A stretch of 64,000 nucleotides of DNA from Curtobacterium pusillum (lineage in GTDB: Bacteria; Actinomycetota; Actinomycetes; Actinomycetales; Microbacteriaceae). The stretch's first letter is position 1, and every line of letters begins with the position of its first letter. The translations under genes and the position numbers were made by a program. Below, in pieces: positions 16,317 through 25,960 of this stretch. The notes below the pieces were generated by a model, which made no database searches, had not been told where the DNA came from, and saw only the letters and a list, made by a program, of their open reading frames with translations. The stretch lies in assembly GCF_007680845.1 (NCBI RefSeq), contig NZ_VEIY01000002.1, forward strand, positions 488,217 through 552,216. The letters run 5' to 3'.

Positions 16317-16337
16317 GCTCCGGGCAGTTCCCGGAGC
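16317..16337 (-). promoter_or_regulatory. leader hairpin upstream of rpsF
   Basis: GCTCCGGG and CCCGGAGC pair around a 5-nt loop, 29 nt upstream of the rpsF start. S6:S18 complexes repress their own operon through leader RNAs in other bacteria; whether this hairpin does so is inference. A TAAGCT box for the operon promoter may lie at 16391-16396. Confidence 0.35.
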
Positions 16338-16445
16338 AGGAGGGTTGATGCATGTGTCCTGCCACGCAGGAGCGCGCGGACAACCCCACAAGCTTAGCGG
16401 ACGGCCTGGAGGCGCGCCACCGGCTGTGGAGAACGGTCGCGTCCG

Positions 16446-17882
16446 TCAGGCGGTCGCGTCCCGGGCGGCCCACCAGTCGCGCAGACGCGCTTCGGCATCG
16501 TCGGGGCGGAGGGGCCCCTCGTCCATCCGGACCTCGAGCAGGAAGCGGTACGCCTCGCCCACCGCACGCCCCGGCGGGATGTCGAGGATCCGCATGATGT
16601 CGTCGCCGGACAGGTCGGGACGGATCGAGTCGAGCTTCTCCTGCTCGGAGAGTTCCCGGATCCGGTCCTCGAGGTCGTCGTACGCGAACGCGAGCCGGTC
16701 GGCCTTCCGGCGGTTCCGCGTCGTCACGTCCGATCGCGTGAGCTCGTGCAGGCGCTCGAGCTCGTTCCCGGCGTCACGGACGTACCGACGCACGGCGGAG
16801 TCGGTCCACGCGCCGTCGGTGTAGCCGAAGAACCGGAGGTGCAGCTCGATGAGCCGGCTCACCGCGGCGATCGTGTCGTTGTCGAAGCGGAGCGCACGGA
16901 GGCGCTTCTTCGCGAGCTTCGACCCGACGAGGTCGTGGTGGTGGAAGCTCACCGCACCGCCGGGCTCGAGCTTGCGGGTCGCCGGCTTGCCGATGTCGTG
17001 CAGGAGCGCCGCGAGCCGGAGGACGGTGTCCGGGGCCTCGCCGGGGTGACGCTCGGCCTCGTACCCGATCGCCTGCGTCAGGACCGTCAGCGAGTGCTCG
17101 TAGACGTCCTTGTGGTGGTGGTGCTCGTCGATCTCGAGCCGCATCGCCGGCAGCTCGGGGAGGAAGCGTTCGGCCAGCCCGGTGTCGACCAGCAACCGGA
17201 TGCCGTCCACCGGGTCAGCGGTGTCCAGCAGCTTGACGAGCTCGTCGCGCACGCGTTCGGCCGAGACGATGTCGATCGAGTCGGCGAGGTCGGACATGGC
17301 CTCGCGCACCTCGTCGGACACGGTGAAGCCGAGCTGGGCCGTGAACCGCGCGGCGCGCATCATCCGGAGGGGGTCGTCGCGGAAGGACACCCGTGCGGCC
17401 TGGGGCGTGTGCAGGCGCCGGGCGAGGAGGTCCTCCACCCCGCCGTGCACGTCCACGAGCTCCCGGGCGGGCAGCCGGAGCGCCATCGCGTTCACCGTGA
17501 AGTCCCGGCGGAGCAGGTCGTCCTCGATCGTGTCGCCGAACGCCACCTCGGGCTTGCGGGTCTCGCCGTCGTAGACGTCGCTGCGGTAGGTGGTGATCTC
17601 GACCTGCTCGCCGGCCACGCGGGCGGCGATCGTGCCGAACTGCCGGCCGATGTCCCACGTGGCGCTCGCGATCGGCTCGACGACGGCGAGGATGTCGTCC
17701 GGCCTGGCGTCGGTCGTGAAGTCGAGGTCGGTGACCGGGCGGCCCAGGAAGGCGTCCCGGACGGGGCCGCCGACGAGCGCGAGTTCGTGTCCGGCGTCGG
17801 CGAAGGCCCGAGCGAGGAGGGCGACCGGCTCGGTGGCGGCGAGTGCGTCGAGACGCTCGACGGCCTGGGCAACGGACTGCAT
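16446..17882 (-). CDS. cca: CCA tRNA nucleotidyltransferase / poly(A) polymerase family
   Basis: The 478-residue protein has the class II nucleotidyltransferase head ELALVGGPVRDAFLG followed by DLDF, the conserved RDFTVNAMAL motif, and a C-terminal HD domain (ALLHDIGKP). It adds or repairs the CCA end of tRNAs, needed here because tRNA-Ala at 43751 lacks an encoded CCA. I chose ATG 17882 because GAGGA is placed 6-7 nt before it; ATG 17894 directly abuts the same purine stretch. It is the counterpart of mycobacterial pcnA and diverges from the murJ fusion gene, as in mycobacteria. Confidence 0.93.
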   Translation of the reverse strand: MQSVAQAVERLDALAATEPVALLARAFADAGHELALVGGPVRDAFLGRPVTDLDFTTDARPDDILAVVEPIASATWDIGRQFGTIAARVAGEQVEITTYRSDVYDGETRKPEVAFGDTIEDDLLRRDFTVNAMALRLPARELVDVHGGVEDLLARRLHTPQAARVSFRDDPLRMMRAARFTAQLGFTVSDEVREAMSDLADSIDIVSAERVRDELVKLLDTADPVDGIRLLVDTGLAERFLPELPAMRLEIDEHHHHKDVYEHSLTVLTQAIGYEAERHPGEAPDTVLRLAALLHDIGKPATRKLEPGGAVSFHHHDLVGSKLAKKRLRALRFDNDTIAAVSRLIELHLRFFGYTDGAWTDSAVRRYVRDAGNELERLHELTRSDVTTRNRRKADRLAFAYDDLEDRIRELSEQEKLDSIRPDLSGDDIMRILDIPPGRAVGEAYRFLLEVRMDEGPLRPDDAEARLRDWWAARDATA

Positions 17883-18006
17883 GACGGTCCTCATCCTCCC
17901 AGATCGCGTCGGCGAGTTCTCCACAACGTCCGCGCGCACGGGAGCGTCCATGGTCGCGCCTCATACACTCGTCAACGGCCCGAACCGATCCCGTGGCCCT
18001 TCCAGC

Positions 18007-21000
18007 ATGCAGATCCTCCGCACCACGCTCGCCGCCGCCGCGTCGGCCCTCGTCGCGCTCGGCCTCGTCGTCGCGCCCCTGGCAGCCGACGGCGCCCACG
18101 CCACGACGGCCGCCACCACGAAGACACGGGTGGCCCACCCCGCGGCCGCCGCAGCGGGGAAGACGACGATCTCGATCGCCCCGGCCGACCGCGGGATCGT
18201 CCGCCGCGACGACGACCTCCAGCTCGCGATCACGGTGACGAACGACACCGACTCGGACGTCCCGGCCGGCACCGCCGACCTCGACATCTTCCGGTCGGTC
18301 AGCACGCGGGACGTCCTCTCCGACTGGCTCGCCGACACCACCACGACGGGTTACCTCGGCGCCCCGATGGACTCCGTGGACATCCCGGCCGTCCCGGCGC
18401 ACCGCTCGGTCACGCTCGGCTCGGTCAAGATCGTGTCCGGCAACGTCGCTCTCGGCGGCTACTCCTCGTTCGGCGCGCGCCGCATCGCCGCCGAGTACAC
18501 GGCGGGGGACACCACCGCCGTGGCCCGGTCCGCGATCACCTGGTACCCCGACACCGACTCGGGCCAGACCCCCGTCAGCGTGTCCGTGGCGATGCCCATC
18601 ACGATGCCGAAGACCGGCGCCGGGGTGCTCGACGCCGGGGTCCTCGCGTCCGCGACCGCCGTCGACGGCACCCTCACCCAGCAGCTCCTGGCCGCCGAGG
18701 ACCACAACGTCGCGGTCGCGATCGACCCGCGGATCATCGCCTCGATCCGGCTCCTCGGCGTGAACGCCCCTTCCTCGGCCACCGCGTGGCTCGACCGTCT
18801 CGAGTCGCTCCGCAACGAGACCTTCGCCCTGCCCTACGCCGACGCCGACGTCACCGGCCTCCGCCAGGCCGGTGCGAGCGGGATCCTGTCGCCGATCTCC
18901 CTCGATCAAGAGGTCGACGCCGACGACTTCCCGGGTGCCACCACGGCGACGCCGACCCCGACGGACGCGATCGTGCCGACGACCGGTGCGAGCGCCACCT
19001 CGACGCCGACCGACGCTCCCACGACCGACCCGGGGACCTCCGACGAACCGACGACCCTCCCGACGACGCAGTCGCTGCTCGACTTCCCGTACTCGGTGGA
19101 CGGTGTCGCGTGGCCGGTCGAGGGCACCGTCACCGCGGCCGACCTCCCTGCGCTCGCCAAGGCCGGCTCCACGACGACGATCGTGTCGAGCGGCAACACC
19201 TCCGCCGGCGCGGACAGCACGATCGCCGCCTCCGAGCAGATCGGTGGTGAGCACGTCCTGGTGTCCGACGAGTCGATGTCGTCGCTGCTCCGTTCCGCCG
19301 CGACCGCGTCGACCCAGCAGGACTGGGCGACGGCGATGTCCGAGCTCACCGCGACCCTGGCGACCTCCGCCCGCGCCGCCACCGCCGAGGGGCCGATCCT
19401 CCTCACCCTCGGGCGGGACTGGCCGACCGACTCCGCGCGGCTCAGCCAGGCGTTGGACGCGATCGAGAGCACCCCCTGGGTCGCTCCGTCCGACCTCTCG
19501 ACGGCGTCGTCCGCCACGGCGGGCTCGCTCTCCCTGACGGCCGGGACGAACGGCGACGCCCGGACGGACGTCCTCGAGCGCCTCGTCACGGGCGAGCAGG
19601 ACCTCACCGCGTTCTCCTCGGCGCTGGACAGCCCGACCGACCTCACGGCACCGGCACGACTCAGCCTCCTCGCCTTGTCCTCGAACGCCTGGCGGTCGGA
19701 CCCCGACGCCCTCGCGGACGCCGTCGACGCGCGCGTGGCCAACTGGTCGGACACCGTGTCGAAGGTCAGCATCCCGGACTCGAGCAGCCTCACCCTCCTC
19801 GGCGACCGCTCCTCGCTCCCGATCTCGATCCGGAACAGCTCGAAGTACCCGGTCACCGTCCGGTTGTCGGTCCAGCCGTCGAACTCCGCCCTGCGCGTCG
19901 TCCGGAACGACATCGTCGTCAAGGTGCAGGCCGAGTCGTCGACCCGGACGACCGTGCCCGTGCAGTCGGTCGCGAACGGCAAGGTGAACCTCACCCTCTC
20001 GCTCACCAGTCCCACCGGGACCAAGATCGCCGCGCCGTCCACGGTCGAGCTCAACGTGCAGGCGCAGTGGGAGACCGTGATCACCGCTGCCGCTGCGATC
20101 GCCCTCGTGGCGATCTTCGGGTTCGGCATCTTTCGCAGCATCCGCAAGCGGATCCGTCGCCGGAACGGCGAACTCGACGATGACGACGACGACGACCCGA
20201 ACCGCCCCCTGGAGGTCCAGCCGGTCGTCAGCGGCGACCACCTGGCCGCCGGGACGACCGAGGACGGGCCCGCGCCGCGCCTCCAGGCCGACACCGCGCG
20301 CCACCCGCAACGGGTCGCAGAGCCCGAGGAGCCCACCGTCAGCGCCACCCAGCCCCAGCCGTCCGTCGACGCCGAACCCGTCGCGGAACGCGGCCTCGGC
20401 CGGGCGAGCGCGATGCTCGCTGCCGGGACGATGGTCTCGCGCGTCCTCGGCTTCGCGAAGACCTTCGTGCTCGCGTTCGCGATCGGCAACACCGGCTCCG
20501 ACGCCGCGAACGCCTTCGCGATCTCGAACCAGCTGCCGAACAACATCTACGCACTCATCGCCGGCGGTCTGCTCTCCGCCGTCCTCATCCCCCAGATCGT
20601 GCGCTCGATGAAGCAGCACACCGACGGCGGGACGGCGTACGTCAACAAGATCGTGACGCTCGGCGGTTCGGCGTTCCTCGTCATCACCGTCGTCGCGACG
20701 GCACTGGCCCCCGTCCTCGTGCGCATCTACAGCCAGAGTGCCGGCGACGGCGGCAAGGGCTTCAGCGCTTCGACGACGGACCTCGCGGTGGCGTTCGCGT
20801 TCTGGTGCCTGCCTCAGATCCTCTTCTACGCGATGTACTCGCTGCTGGGGGAGGTCCTCAACGCGAAGCAGGTCTTCGGTCCCTTCACCTGGGCGCCGCT
20901 GCTCAACAACGTCATCGCGATCGCCGGGCTCATCGTGTTCATCGCGCTCTTCGGCGGCCGCGGCGTGAACGCCTCGACCGACGACTGGACGCCGCTGAAG

Positions 21001-22011
21001 ATCGCCGTCCTCGCCGGGAGCGCCTCGCTCGGCGTCCTCGCCCAGGCCGCCTTCCTGCCGTTCTTCTGGCGGCGTGCCGGCCTGGTCTTCCGACCGGACT
21101 TCCGCTGGCGCGGCGTCGGGCTGAAGTCGACGGGCACCGCCGCCGGCTGGCTCTTCGCGATGATCCTCGTCACGCAGCTCGCCGGCGTCGTGCAGGCCCG
21201 TGTCGCCTCACTCGCCACCGGTGCCGGCAACGCGACGCTCAGCACGACCTGGCTGCTGTTCATGCTGCCGCACTCGATCATCACGGTGTCGATCGCGACC
21301 GCGTACTTCACCCGGATGAGCCACGACGCCGAAGCGGGCGACCTCGCGGCCGTGCGCCGCAACCTGTCGCTGTCCCTCCGCATCGTCGGCCTGTTCACCG
21401 TGTTCGCCTCGGTCGCACTCATCGTCACCGCGATGCCGTTCGCCCGCATCTGGGAGAACGAGTTCGGCCACACGCAGGCGATGGCCCTCGTGCTCGTCGC
21501 CTACATGCCCGGTCTGGTGCTGTTCAGCATGCTCTTCATCATCCAGCGGGTGTTCTGGGCGATGCACGACCACCGCACGCCGTTCCTCATGCAGCTCGTG
21601 CAGTCCGGCCTGTTCGTGATCGGCGCCCTGTCCGTCGCGATGCTGCCCGGATCCGTCATCGGCGTCGGGATCGCGGTCTGCACCACGATCGCCGGGTCGG
21701 CGCAGACCATCGTCGCCCTCGTGCTCGTGCGCCGGCGTCTCAGTGGCATCGAGGGCCCGATCGTGACCCGCTCGCACGTGCAGTTCATCATCGCCGCACT
21801 CATCGCCGGCGTCGCCGGACTCGTCGTCGCGAACTTCTTCGGTGCCTTCTCGTCCGACGGCTTCGCGATGGCCGACGTCACCGGTGCCCTGATCACCCTC
21901 GCCCTCACCGGATCGGTCATGGTGGTCGTGTACTTCGGCGCCCTGGTCGTGGCGAAGAACGGCGAGATCCGGGGCGCGGTCGACATCCTCCGTCGCCGTC
22001 TCGGACGCTGA
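18007..22011 (+). CDS. murJ: DUF6049-type secreted protein fused in frame to lipid II flippase MurJ
   Basis: One uninterrupted frame encodes 1334 residues. Residues 1-32 are a signal peptide (AHA end). Residues ~40-685 form a large extracytoplasmic region like the Rv3909/DUF6049 proteins. A Thr/Pro-rich stretch lies near 315-350, a transmembrane helix at ~690-710, then RIRRR and a seven-Asp run near 724-730. A ~65-residue disordered linker leads to MurJ proper (conserved GRASAMLAAGTMVSRVLGF around Met803), with about 14 membrane helices to the end. No stop codon and no ATG, GTG or TTG occur in the linker, and no Shine-Dalgarno site precedes Met803. Topology fits: the single helix brings the chain into the cytoplasm, where MurJ begins. 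MurJ flips lipid II for peptidoglycan synthesis. Confidence 0.85.
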   Translation: MQILRTTLAAAASALVALGLVVAPLAADGAHATTAATTKTRVAHPAAAAAGKTTISIAPADRGIVRRDDDLQLAITVTNDTDSDVPAGTADLDIFRSVSTRDVLSDWLADTTTTGYLGAPMDSVDIPAVPAHRSVTLGSVKIVSGNVALGGYSSFGARRIAAEYTAGDTTAVARSAITWYPDTDSGQTPVSVSVAMPITMPKTGAGVLDAGVLASATAVDGTLTQQLLAAEDHNVAVAIDPRIIASIRLLGVNAPSSATAWLDRLESLRNETFALPYADADVTGLRQAGASGILSPISLDQEVDADDFPGATTATPTPTDAIVPTTGASATSTPTDAPTTDPGTSDEPTTLPTTQSLLDFPYSVDGVAWPVEGTVTAADLPALAKAGSTTTIVSSGNTSAGADSTIAASEQIGGEHVLVSDESMSSLLRSAATASTQQDWATAMSELTATLATSARAATAEGPILLTLGRDWPTDSARLSQALDAIESTPWVAPSDLSTASSATAGSLSLTAGTNGDARTDVLERLVTGEQDLTAFSSALDSPTDLTAPARLSLLALSSNAWRSDPDALADAVDARVANWSDTVSKVSIPDSSSLTLLGDRSSLPISIRNSSKYPVTVRLSVQPSNSALRVVRNDIVVKVQAESSTRTTVPVQSVANGKVNLTLSLTSPTGTKIAAPSTVELNVQAQWETVITAAAAIALVAIFGFGIFRSIRKRIRRRNGELDDDDDDDPNRPLEVQPVVSGDHLAAGTTEDGPAPRLQADTARHPQRVAEPEEPTVSATQPQPSVDAEPVAERGLGRASAMLAAGTMVSRVLGFAKTFVLAFAIGNTGSDAANAFAISNQLPNNIYALIAGGLLSAVLIPQIVRSMKQHTDGGTAYVNKIVTLGGSAFLVITVVATALAPVLVRIYSQSAGDGGKGFSASTTDLAVAFAFWCLPQILFYAMYSLLGEVLNAKQVFGPFTWAPLLNNVIAIAGLIVFIALFGGRGVNASTDDWTPLKIAVLAGSASLGVLAQAAFLPFFWRRAGLVFRPDFRWRGVGLKSTGTAAGWLFAMILVTQLAGVVQARVASLATGAGNATLSTTWLLFMLPHSIITVSIATAYFTRMSHDAEAGDLAAVRRNLSLSLRIVGLFTVFASVALIVTAMPFARIWENEFGHTQAMALVLVAYMPGLVLFSMLFIIQRVFWAMHDHRTPFLMQLVQSGLFVIGALSVAMLPGSVIGVGIAVCTTIAGSAQTIVALVLVRRRLSGIEGPIVTRSHVQFIIAALIAGVAGLVVANFFGAFSSDGFAMADVTGALITLALTGSVMVVVYFGALVVAKNGEIRGAVDILRRRLGR

Positions 22012-22096
22012 CACCGACCGCACTCCCGGGTCCCGCGGAATGCCACGCCGGTAGCATGTGTTGACCCGGTCAGCGATCTACGGAAGGGCACCAGGC

Positions 22097-23104
22097 ATGC
22101 GCCAGCTCATCATCATCGGTTCCGGCCCGGCCGGGTTCACCGCCGGCATCTACGCCGCGCGGGCCGAGCTCAAGCCGCTCATCGTCGCGTCCAGCGTCGA
22201 GACCGGCGGCGAGCTCACCAAGACGACCGAGGTCGAGAACTTCCCGGGCTTCCCCGAGGGGATCCAGGGCCCGGACCTCATGATCAAGATGCAGGAACAG
22301 GCCGAGAAGTTCGGCGCCGAGGTCCTGTACGACGACGCCGTCTCCGTCGACCTCACCGGTGACGTCAAGAAGGTCACCGTCGGTTCCGGCGAGACGTACG
22401 AGGCCCTCGCGGTCATCTACGCGACCGGTTCGGCCTACCGCCACCTCGGCCTCGCCGACGAAGAGCGCCTGTCCGGCCACGGCGTCTCCTGGTGCGCGAC
22501 GTGCGACGGCTTCTTCTTCCGCCAGAAGAACATCGCCGTCGTCGGCGGTGGCGACTCCGCGATGGAAGAGGCGACGTTCCTCACCCGCTTCGCCGACAAG
22601 GTGACGGTCATCCACCGCAAGGACAGCCTGCGCGCGTCGAAGATCATGCAGGACCGCGCGATGAACGACCCGAAGATCGAGTTCGCGTGGAACAAGGAGG
22701 TCACCGGCATCACGGGTGACTCCGCGGTCACCGGCGTGACCCTCCGCGACACGGTCGACGGCACCGAGAGCGAACTCGCCCTCGACGGCCTGTTCATCGC
22801 GATCGGCAACGACCCGCGCACGCACCTCATCCACGGCCAGATCGACATCGCACCCGAGGGCACGATCGCCGTCCAGGGCCGCACGTCGAGGACGAACCTG
22901 CCCGGTGTCTTCGCCGCTGGTGACGTCATCGACCCCACCTACCGTCAGGCCATCACGGCCGCCGGTTCGGGCACGGTCGCGGCGCTCGACGCCGAGAAGT
23001 ACCTCGCTGAACTCGACGACGCGCTCGTGGACCAGGCCGAGGGTCGCACGCCGACCGAGCCCGCGATGATCGACGTCACCGCCGCCGCGACCGCGAGCGC
23101 CTGA
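22097..23104 (+). CDS. trxB: thioredoxin reductase
   Basis: The 335-residue flavoprotein starts at ATG 22097 with the FAD-binding GSGPAGFTAGIYAARA. The redox-active disulfide is WCATCDG, and the NADPH-binding GGGDSAMEEA follows. GVFAAGDV near the end contacts FAD. Its C-terminal extension after residue ~315 is Ala/Thr-rich and probably disordered. It reduces thioredoxin with NADPH and is placed 65 nt before trxA, as in mycobacteria. The sigM and anti-sigma genes usually found upstream in mycobacteria are absent. Confidence 0.96.
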   Translation: MRQLIIIGSGPAGFTAGIYAARAELKPLIVASSVETGGELTKTTEVENFPGFPEGIQGPDLMIKMQEQAEKFGAEVLYDDAVSVDLTGDVKKVTVGSGETYEALAVIYATGSAYRHLGLADEERLSGHGVSWCATCDGFFFRQKNIAVVGGGDSAMEEATFLTRFADKVTVIHRKDSLRASKIMQDRAMNDPKIEFAWNKEVTGITGDSAVTGVTLRDTVDGTESELALDGLFIAIGNDPRTHLIHGQIDIAPEGTIAVQGRTSRTNLPGVFAAGDVIDPTYRQAITAAGSGTVAALDAEKYLAELDDALVDQAEGRTPTEPAMIDVTAAATASA

Positions 23105-23169
23105 CACCCGCGGAATACACCGACGGTCCAGCCGTTGTACCCACCGAACGACTTCTCGAAGGAGCACAC

Positions 23170-23496
23170 ATGTCCAACGCCAAGGCAGTCACCGACGCCA
23201 CCTTCTCGGACGAGGTCCTGAAGTCCGACAAGACGATCCTCGTCGACTTCTGGGCTGAGTGGTGCGGCCCGTGTCGCGCCGTCTCGCCGATCCTCGACCA
23301 GATCGCGTCGGAGCACGCTGACAAGATCGAGATCGTCAAGCTCAACGTCGACGACAACCCGCAGTCGGCCATGAACTACCAGATCACGTCCATCCCGGCG
23401 ATGAAGGTGTTCAAGGGCGGCGAGGTCGTGAAGACCGTCATCGGCGCCAAGCCGAAGCCGGCCCTCGAGGCCGACCTCGCGGAGTTCCTCGCGTAG
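23170..23496 (+). CDS. trxA: thioredoxin
   Basis: The 108-residue protein has the canonical active site WAEWCGPCR (residues ~31-39) and the cis-Pro in TSIPAMKVF. It is a general cytosolic disulfide reductant fed by the adjacent trxB. GAAGGAG precedes the ATG. A strong hairpin (23513-23542) ends the unit. Confidence 0.97.
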   Translation: MSNAKAVTDATFSDEVLKSDKTILVDFWAEWCGPCRAVSPILDQIASEHADKIEIVKLNVDDNPQSAMNYQITSIPAMKVFKGGEVVKTVIGAKPKPALEADLAEFLA

Positions 23497-23512
23497 GACC
23501 ACCCCCGACGGA

Positions 23513-23542
23513 CGGCCCCGCACCCCACCGGGTGCGGGGCCG
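23513..23542 (+). terminator. trxA terminator
   Basis: A 13-bp perfect stem (23513-23525 with 23530-23542) with a CACC loop is followed by a T-rich stretch (TTCGTCGTTCC). Confidence 0.85.
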
Positions 23543-23648
23543 TTCGTCGTTCCGGGCCACTGCTTCCGGATCGGCCCCGTCGTGGAGCCCGGGTTCCCCG
23601 AGTCGATGTCGTAGTGTGGCGGGAATGTCCCACTGAAACGGAGCACTG

Positions 23649-24953
23649 ATGACGAACGGCAACAGCCTCGACCCCTGGTACGACTCCTACGCCCAGCGCA
23701 CCGCCGGGCTGAGCGCCTCCGAGGTCCGAGCCCTGTTCGCCGTCGCCTCCCGGCCCGAGGTGGTCTCGCTCGCCGGCGGCATGCCGTACGTCTCCGCGCT
23801 GCCCCGTGAGCTCGTCACGGGGTCCCTCGACCGCGTGATGGCCCAGGACGCCGCCATGGCGCTGCAGTACGGCGGCGGACAGGGTCTGCGGTCCCTGCGG
23901 GAGCACATCGTCGAGATCATGAGCCTCGAGGGCATCCGTGCCAGCGCCGAGGACGTCGTCGTCACCACCGGGTCGCAGCACGCGCTCGACCTCGTGACGC
24001 GGCTCTTCATCGATCCGGGCGACGTCGTGCTGGCCGAGTCGCCGTCCTACGTCGGCGCGATCGGTGTGTTCCGTTCGTACCAGGCCGAGACGGTCCACGT
24101 GACGACGGACGAGAACGGCCTGGTGCCCGAAGCACTCCGCGAAGCCATCGCGAACCTGCGGACCCAGGGGAAGCGGATCAAGTTCCTCTACACGATCCCG
24201 AACTTCCACAACCCCGCCGGCGTCACACTCAGTCGCGAGCGCCGCATCGAGATCCTCGACATCTGCCGATCGAACAACATCCTGGTGCTCGAGGACAACC
24301 CGTACGGGCTCCTCTGGTTCGACGAGCCGGCGCCGCAGGCGATCCGGTCGATCGACGAGGAAGGGGTCGTGTACCTCGGCTCGTTCTCGAAGACCCTCGC
24401 GCCCGGCTTCCGGGTCGGGTGGGCGCTCGCACCGCACGCCATCCGCGAGAAGCTCGTCCTCGCGAACGAGTCGGCCGTCCTGGCACCGAACTCCTTCGGC
24501 CAGTACGTCGTCAACGCCTACCTCGACGCCGCCGACTGGAAGGGCCAGGTCGACACCTTCCGCGGCCTCTACGCCGAACGACGTGACGCGATGATGTCGG
24601 CCCTGGGGGAGTTCCTCCCCGACCTCTCCTGGACGAAGCCCAACGGCGGGTTCTTCGTCTGGCTCACCCTGCCGGAGTCGCTCGACTCGAAGGCGATGCT
24701 TCCCCGCGCGGTCAAGGAACTCGTCGCGTACACGCCGGGCACGGCCTTCTACGCCGACGGACGCGGCGGCGGACACATCCGGCTCTCGTTCTGCTACCCG
24801 ACGCCGGAGCAGATCCGCGTGGGCATCAAGCGCCTCGCGAACGTGGTGAACGACGAGCTCGAGCTCATCGAGACGTTCGGTCCGACGACCGCACCGAGCT
24901 CCGTGGTCCGTTCGGCGTCGTCGGTGAGCGCGCCGCCCCCGAACATCTCCTGA
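23649..24953 (+). CDS. PLP-dependent aminotransferase, 2-aminoadipate/MocR-like
   Basis: The 434-residue protein is a fold-type I aminotransferase without an N-terminal helix-turn-helix. The PLP lysine is in GSFSKTLAPGFRVGW, and the substrate-binding IPNFHNPAGVTLS and the aspartate in EDNPYG are present. Closest groups are LysN/2-aminoadipate and aromatic aminotransferases. The upstream gap has a TAGTGT box near 23611-23616 but no clear -35. The substrate cannot be fixed from sequence. A ligase of the D-Ala-D-Ala family follows 44 nt later. Confidence 0.88.
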   Translation: MTNGNSLDPWYDSYAQRTAGLSASEVRALFAVASRPEVVSLAGGMPYVSALPRELVTGSLDRVMAQDAAMALQYGGGQGLRSLREHIVEIMSLEGIRASAEDVVVTTGSQHALDLVTRLFIDPGDVVLAESPSYVGAIGVFRSYQAETVHVTTDENGLVPEALREAIANLRTQGKRIKFLYTIPNFHNPAGVTLSRERRIEILDICRSNNILVLEDNPYGLLWFDEPAPQAIRSIDEEGVVYLGSFSKTLAPGFRVGWALAPHAIREKLVLANESAVLAPNSFGQYVVNAYLDAADWKGQVDTFRGLYAERRDAMMSALGEFLPDLSWTKPNGGFFVWLTLPESLDSKAMLPRAVKELVAYTPGTAFYADGRGGGHIRLSFCYPTPEQIRVGIKRLANVVNDELELIETFGPTTAPSSVVRSASSVSAPPPNIS

Positions 24954-24997
24954 CCAGCACTTTCCGTCGCAGAACCGCACCCCGGAGGTCTCCTCGC

Positions 24998-25960
24998 ATG
25001 GCCGAGCTCACCCGTCGTCACGTCGTCGTCGTCGCCGGAGGGATCTCCCACGAGCGTGACGTCAGCCTGCGGTCCGGCCGTCGGGTCGCCGACTCCCTCA
25101 CCGGGTACGGCTGGCAGGTCGACCTGCGGGATGCTGACGCATCCCTCCTCCCGACCCTCCGCGAGACCCGCCCCGACGTCGTGTGGCCGGCACTCCACGG
25201 AGCCTCGGGTGAGGACGGTGCCCTGCGGGGCATCCTGGAGGCGCTGGACATCCCGTTCGTCGGCTCACGTTCCACGTCGGCCCGGTTGGCCTGGGACAAG
25301 CCCACCGCGTCCGCGCTGGTCGCGCGCGCCGGCGTGCGGACACCACGGTCGGTCACGCTGTCGCACGACGTGTTCCGTGAGCTCGGTGCCGTCGGCGTCC
25401 TGGAGAGCATCGCGGTCGAGCACCCGGTCCCGCTGGCCGTGAAGCCCGCGCGCGGCGGCAGTGCGCAGGGGGTCACCCTGGTCGACGACGTCAACGACCT
25501 CCCGCGCGCCATGGTCACCGCGTACACGTACTGCGACGACGTGGTGGTGGAGCAGCTCATCCGCGGGACCGAGGTGGCCGTGGGGATCATCGACACGGGC
25601 GACGGCCCGGTGGCACTCGCCGCCGTGGAGATCGTCCCCCGGAGCGGGATCTACGGCTTCGAAGCGCGGTACAACGCCGGCGAGACCACGTTCTACACGC
25701 CGGCACGACTGTCCGACGACTTCGCCGCGGCAGCCTCGGACGCCGCCATCGCAGCTCACCGAGCGCTCGGGCTCCGCCACATCTCGCGCGTCGACCTCAT
25801 CATCGATGGCGCTGGGACGCCGTGGTTCCTCGAAGCGAACGTCCTCCCGGGGCTCACGGAGACCTCGTTGGTGCCGCAAGCCCTGTCGGCTTCCGGATTC
25901 GACCTCGGCTGGACCTACGCCGAACTCGCCGAGCAGGCCATCCGCGACCACCGCGCGTGA
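24998..25960 (+). CDS. D-alanine--D-alanine ligase family ATP-grasp protein
   Basis: The 320-residue protein has the Ddl layout: GGISHERDVSLRSG at residues 11-24, LHGASGEDG, the ATP-grasp lysine segment AVKPARGGSAQGV, and the metal-binding ending EANVLPGLTETSLVPQA. It would make the D-Ala-D-Ala dipeptide for peptidoglycan. At this location it is likely a paralogue of a housekeeping ddl elsewhere; that cannot be checked here. Its stop overlaps the GTG start of the next gene (GTGA). Confidence 0.85.
   Translation: MAELTRRHVVVVAGGISHERDVSLRSGRRVADSLTGYGWQVDLRDADASLLPTLRETRPDVVWPALHGASGEDGALRGILEALDIPFVGSRSTSARLAWDKPTASALVARAGVRTPRSVTLSHDVFRELGAVGVLESIAVEHPVPLAVKPARGGSAQGVTLVDDVNDLPRAMVTAYTYCDDVVVEQLIRGTEVAVGIIDTGDGPVALAAVEIVPRSGIYGFEARYNAGETTFYTPARLSDDFAAAASDAAIAAHRALGLRHISRVDLIIDGAGTPWFLEANVLPGLTETSLVPQALSASGFDLGWTYAELAEQAIRDHRA

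Noticed and set aside
17215-20619. Long open frame opposite the DUF6049-MurJ gene (over 1100 codons)
   Set aside because: Same shadow effect; it also overlaps the real cca gene and shows no recognisable family sequence.
20413-22011. Separate murJ starting at ATG 20413
   Set aside because: This start would truncate conserved residues of MurJ (GRASA) and has no Shine-Dalgarno sequence; not fully excluded, but the fused frame is simpler.
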